NCBI GenBank assembly: GCA_016185245.1
Contig: JACPNZ010000009.1
Location: 1 to 64,000, forward strand
Direction: 5' to 3'
DNA length: 64,000 nucleotides
DNA from: Hyphomicrobiales bacterium
Lineage (GTDB): Bacteria; Pseudomonadota; Alphaproteobacteria; Rhizobiales; Aestuariivirgaceae
The position numbers were made by a program, and so were the translations under genes. The notes beneath the pieces are model-generated. The model saw only the letters and a program-made list of their open reading frames with translations. It did not search any database and had not been told where the DNA came from. Shown here piece after piece: positions 63,545 to 64,000 of this stretch. How positions within the stretch are numbered: the first letter of the stretch is position 1; each line of letters starts with the position of its first letter.

Positions 63545-64000
63545 ATGAAGCTAGCGATCGCCGGGGCCGGAGGCCGCATGGGCCGGGTGCTGACCCGGAT
63601 CGTCCATGAAACGCCGGGGGCCGAGGTGGCGGGCGGCCTCGAGGCCAAGGGCTAGCCCCATATCGGCGCCGATCTCGGAACGCTCGCCGGCGTGGGCGCC
63701 CTGGGGATTGCGGTCAGCGACGATCCGCTCGCCCTCTTCACCAGGATCGACGGGGTCATCGATTTCACCGTGCCCGCCGCCTCCCTGGCGTTCGCCGAGC
63801 TTTCGGCCCAGGCCCGCATCGTCCATGTGATCGGCACGACCGGCATCGACGAAGCGGGTGAAGCGGCGATCAAGGCTGCCGCCCGCCATGCCTGCATCGT
63901 CAAGTCGGGCAACATGAGCCTCGGCGTCAATCTGCTTGCCGCCATGGTGCGGAAGGTGGCGGCGGCACTTGGCGAGGAATTCGATATCGAGGTTCTCGAA
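63545..64000 (+). pseudogene. dapB: Dihydrodipicolinate reductase, interrupted by TAG and cut by window end
   Basis: Start of 4-hydroxy-tetrahydrodipicolinate reductase of diaminopimelate synthesis. ATG 63545 gives [20 protein letters not shown] (NADPH-binding GxxGRMG), but codon 37 (63653-63655) is TAG, where relatives have Ser in a G-S-P context; TCG to TAG is one change. The frame then stays open to the window end with [30 protein letters not shown] and [10 protein letters not shown], all correct for DapB. Either the gene is broken, a suppressor or second copy exists, or the base is a sequencing error. Confidence 0.85.

Overview
The window is a GC-rich chromosomal segment of an alphaproteobacterium, most likely of the order Hyphomicrobiales (Rhizobiales). 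This rests on the order XRE regulator - Smr - mltA - Tim44-like | fxsA - secB at the left end, the short form of ArgC, a ROK-controlled fructose transporter close to rhizobial FrcBCA, and the alphaproteobacterial style of the small Flp pilins. I saw no rRNA, tRNA, CRISPR array, prophage or conjugation genes. The only mobile element is one IS5-family insertion sequence.

Left part (1-21,260): housekeeping genes in tight, often overlapping operons. They cover protein export (secB, ftsY), cell wall (mltA), diaminopimelate/lysine synthesis (dapD, dapE, dapF), leucine (leuC, leuD), arginine (argC), translation start and N-terminal processing (fmt, def), tRNA modification (truA, mtaB) and septation (yciB). 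A membrane GGDEF-EAL protein lies between dapD and dapE. Between argC and leuC is a looser stretch with a Gly/Tyr-rich secreted protein, a decayed flavin amine oxidase, a secreted small protein and a zincin protease.

Centre (21,300-41,800): an accessory surface-glycan region. It has three family-2 glycosyltransferases, a polysaccharide deacetylase, two tandem Sel1-repeat proteins, an FAD oxidoreductase, an APH-fold kinase, an ATP-grasp ligase, several methyltransferases and three sulfotransferase domains, one of them in a methyltransferase-sulfotransferase-TPR fusion. An IS5-family element sits exactly at the stop codon of a secreted phosphoesterase. TTAACCAT-type motifs, resembling CtrA half-sites, recur in the intergenic regions here and upstream of the GGDEF-EAL gene.

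Right part (42,000-64,000): a sugar-acid dehydratase/aldose epimerase pair; gshB-yraN-rsmI; a lytic transglycosylase; a run of aldo/keto reductase, M20 amidohydrolase, RidA, a MoaD/ThiS-like protein ending in Gly-Gly and a BNR-repeat protein; trpS, mutM and an enoyl-CoA hydratase; a gapless 319-bp tandem duplication carrying two Flp pilin genes with their upstream regions; foreign-looking methyltransferases; and a divergent fructose uptake locus (ROK regulator and FucU-like mutarotase one way, frcBCA the other) around a palindromic operator. The window ends inside dapB, which carries an in-frame TAG at codon 37.
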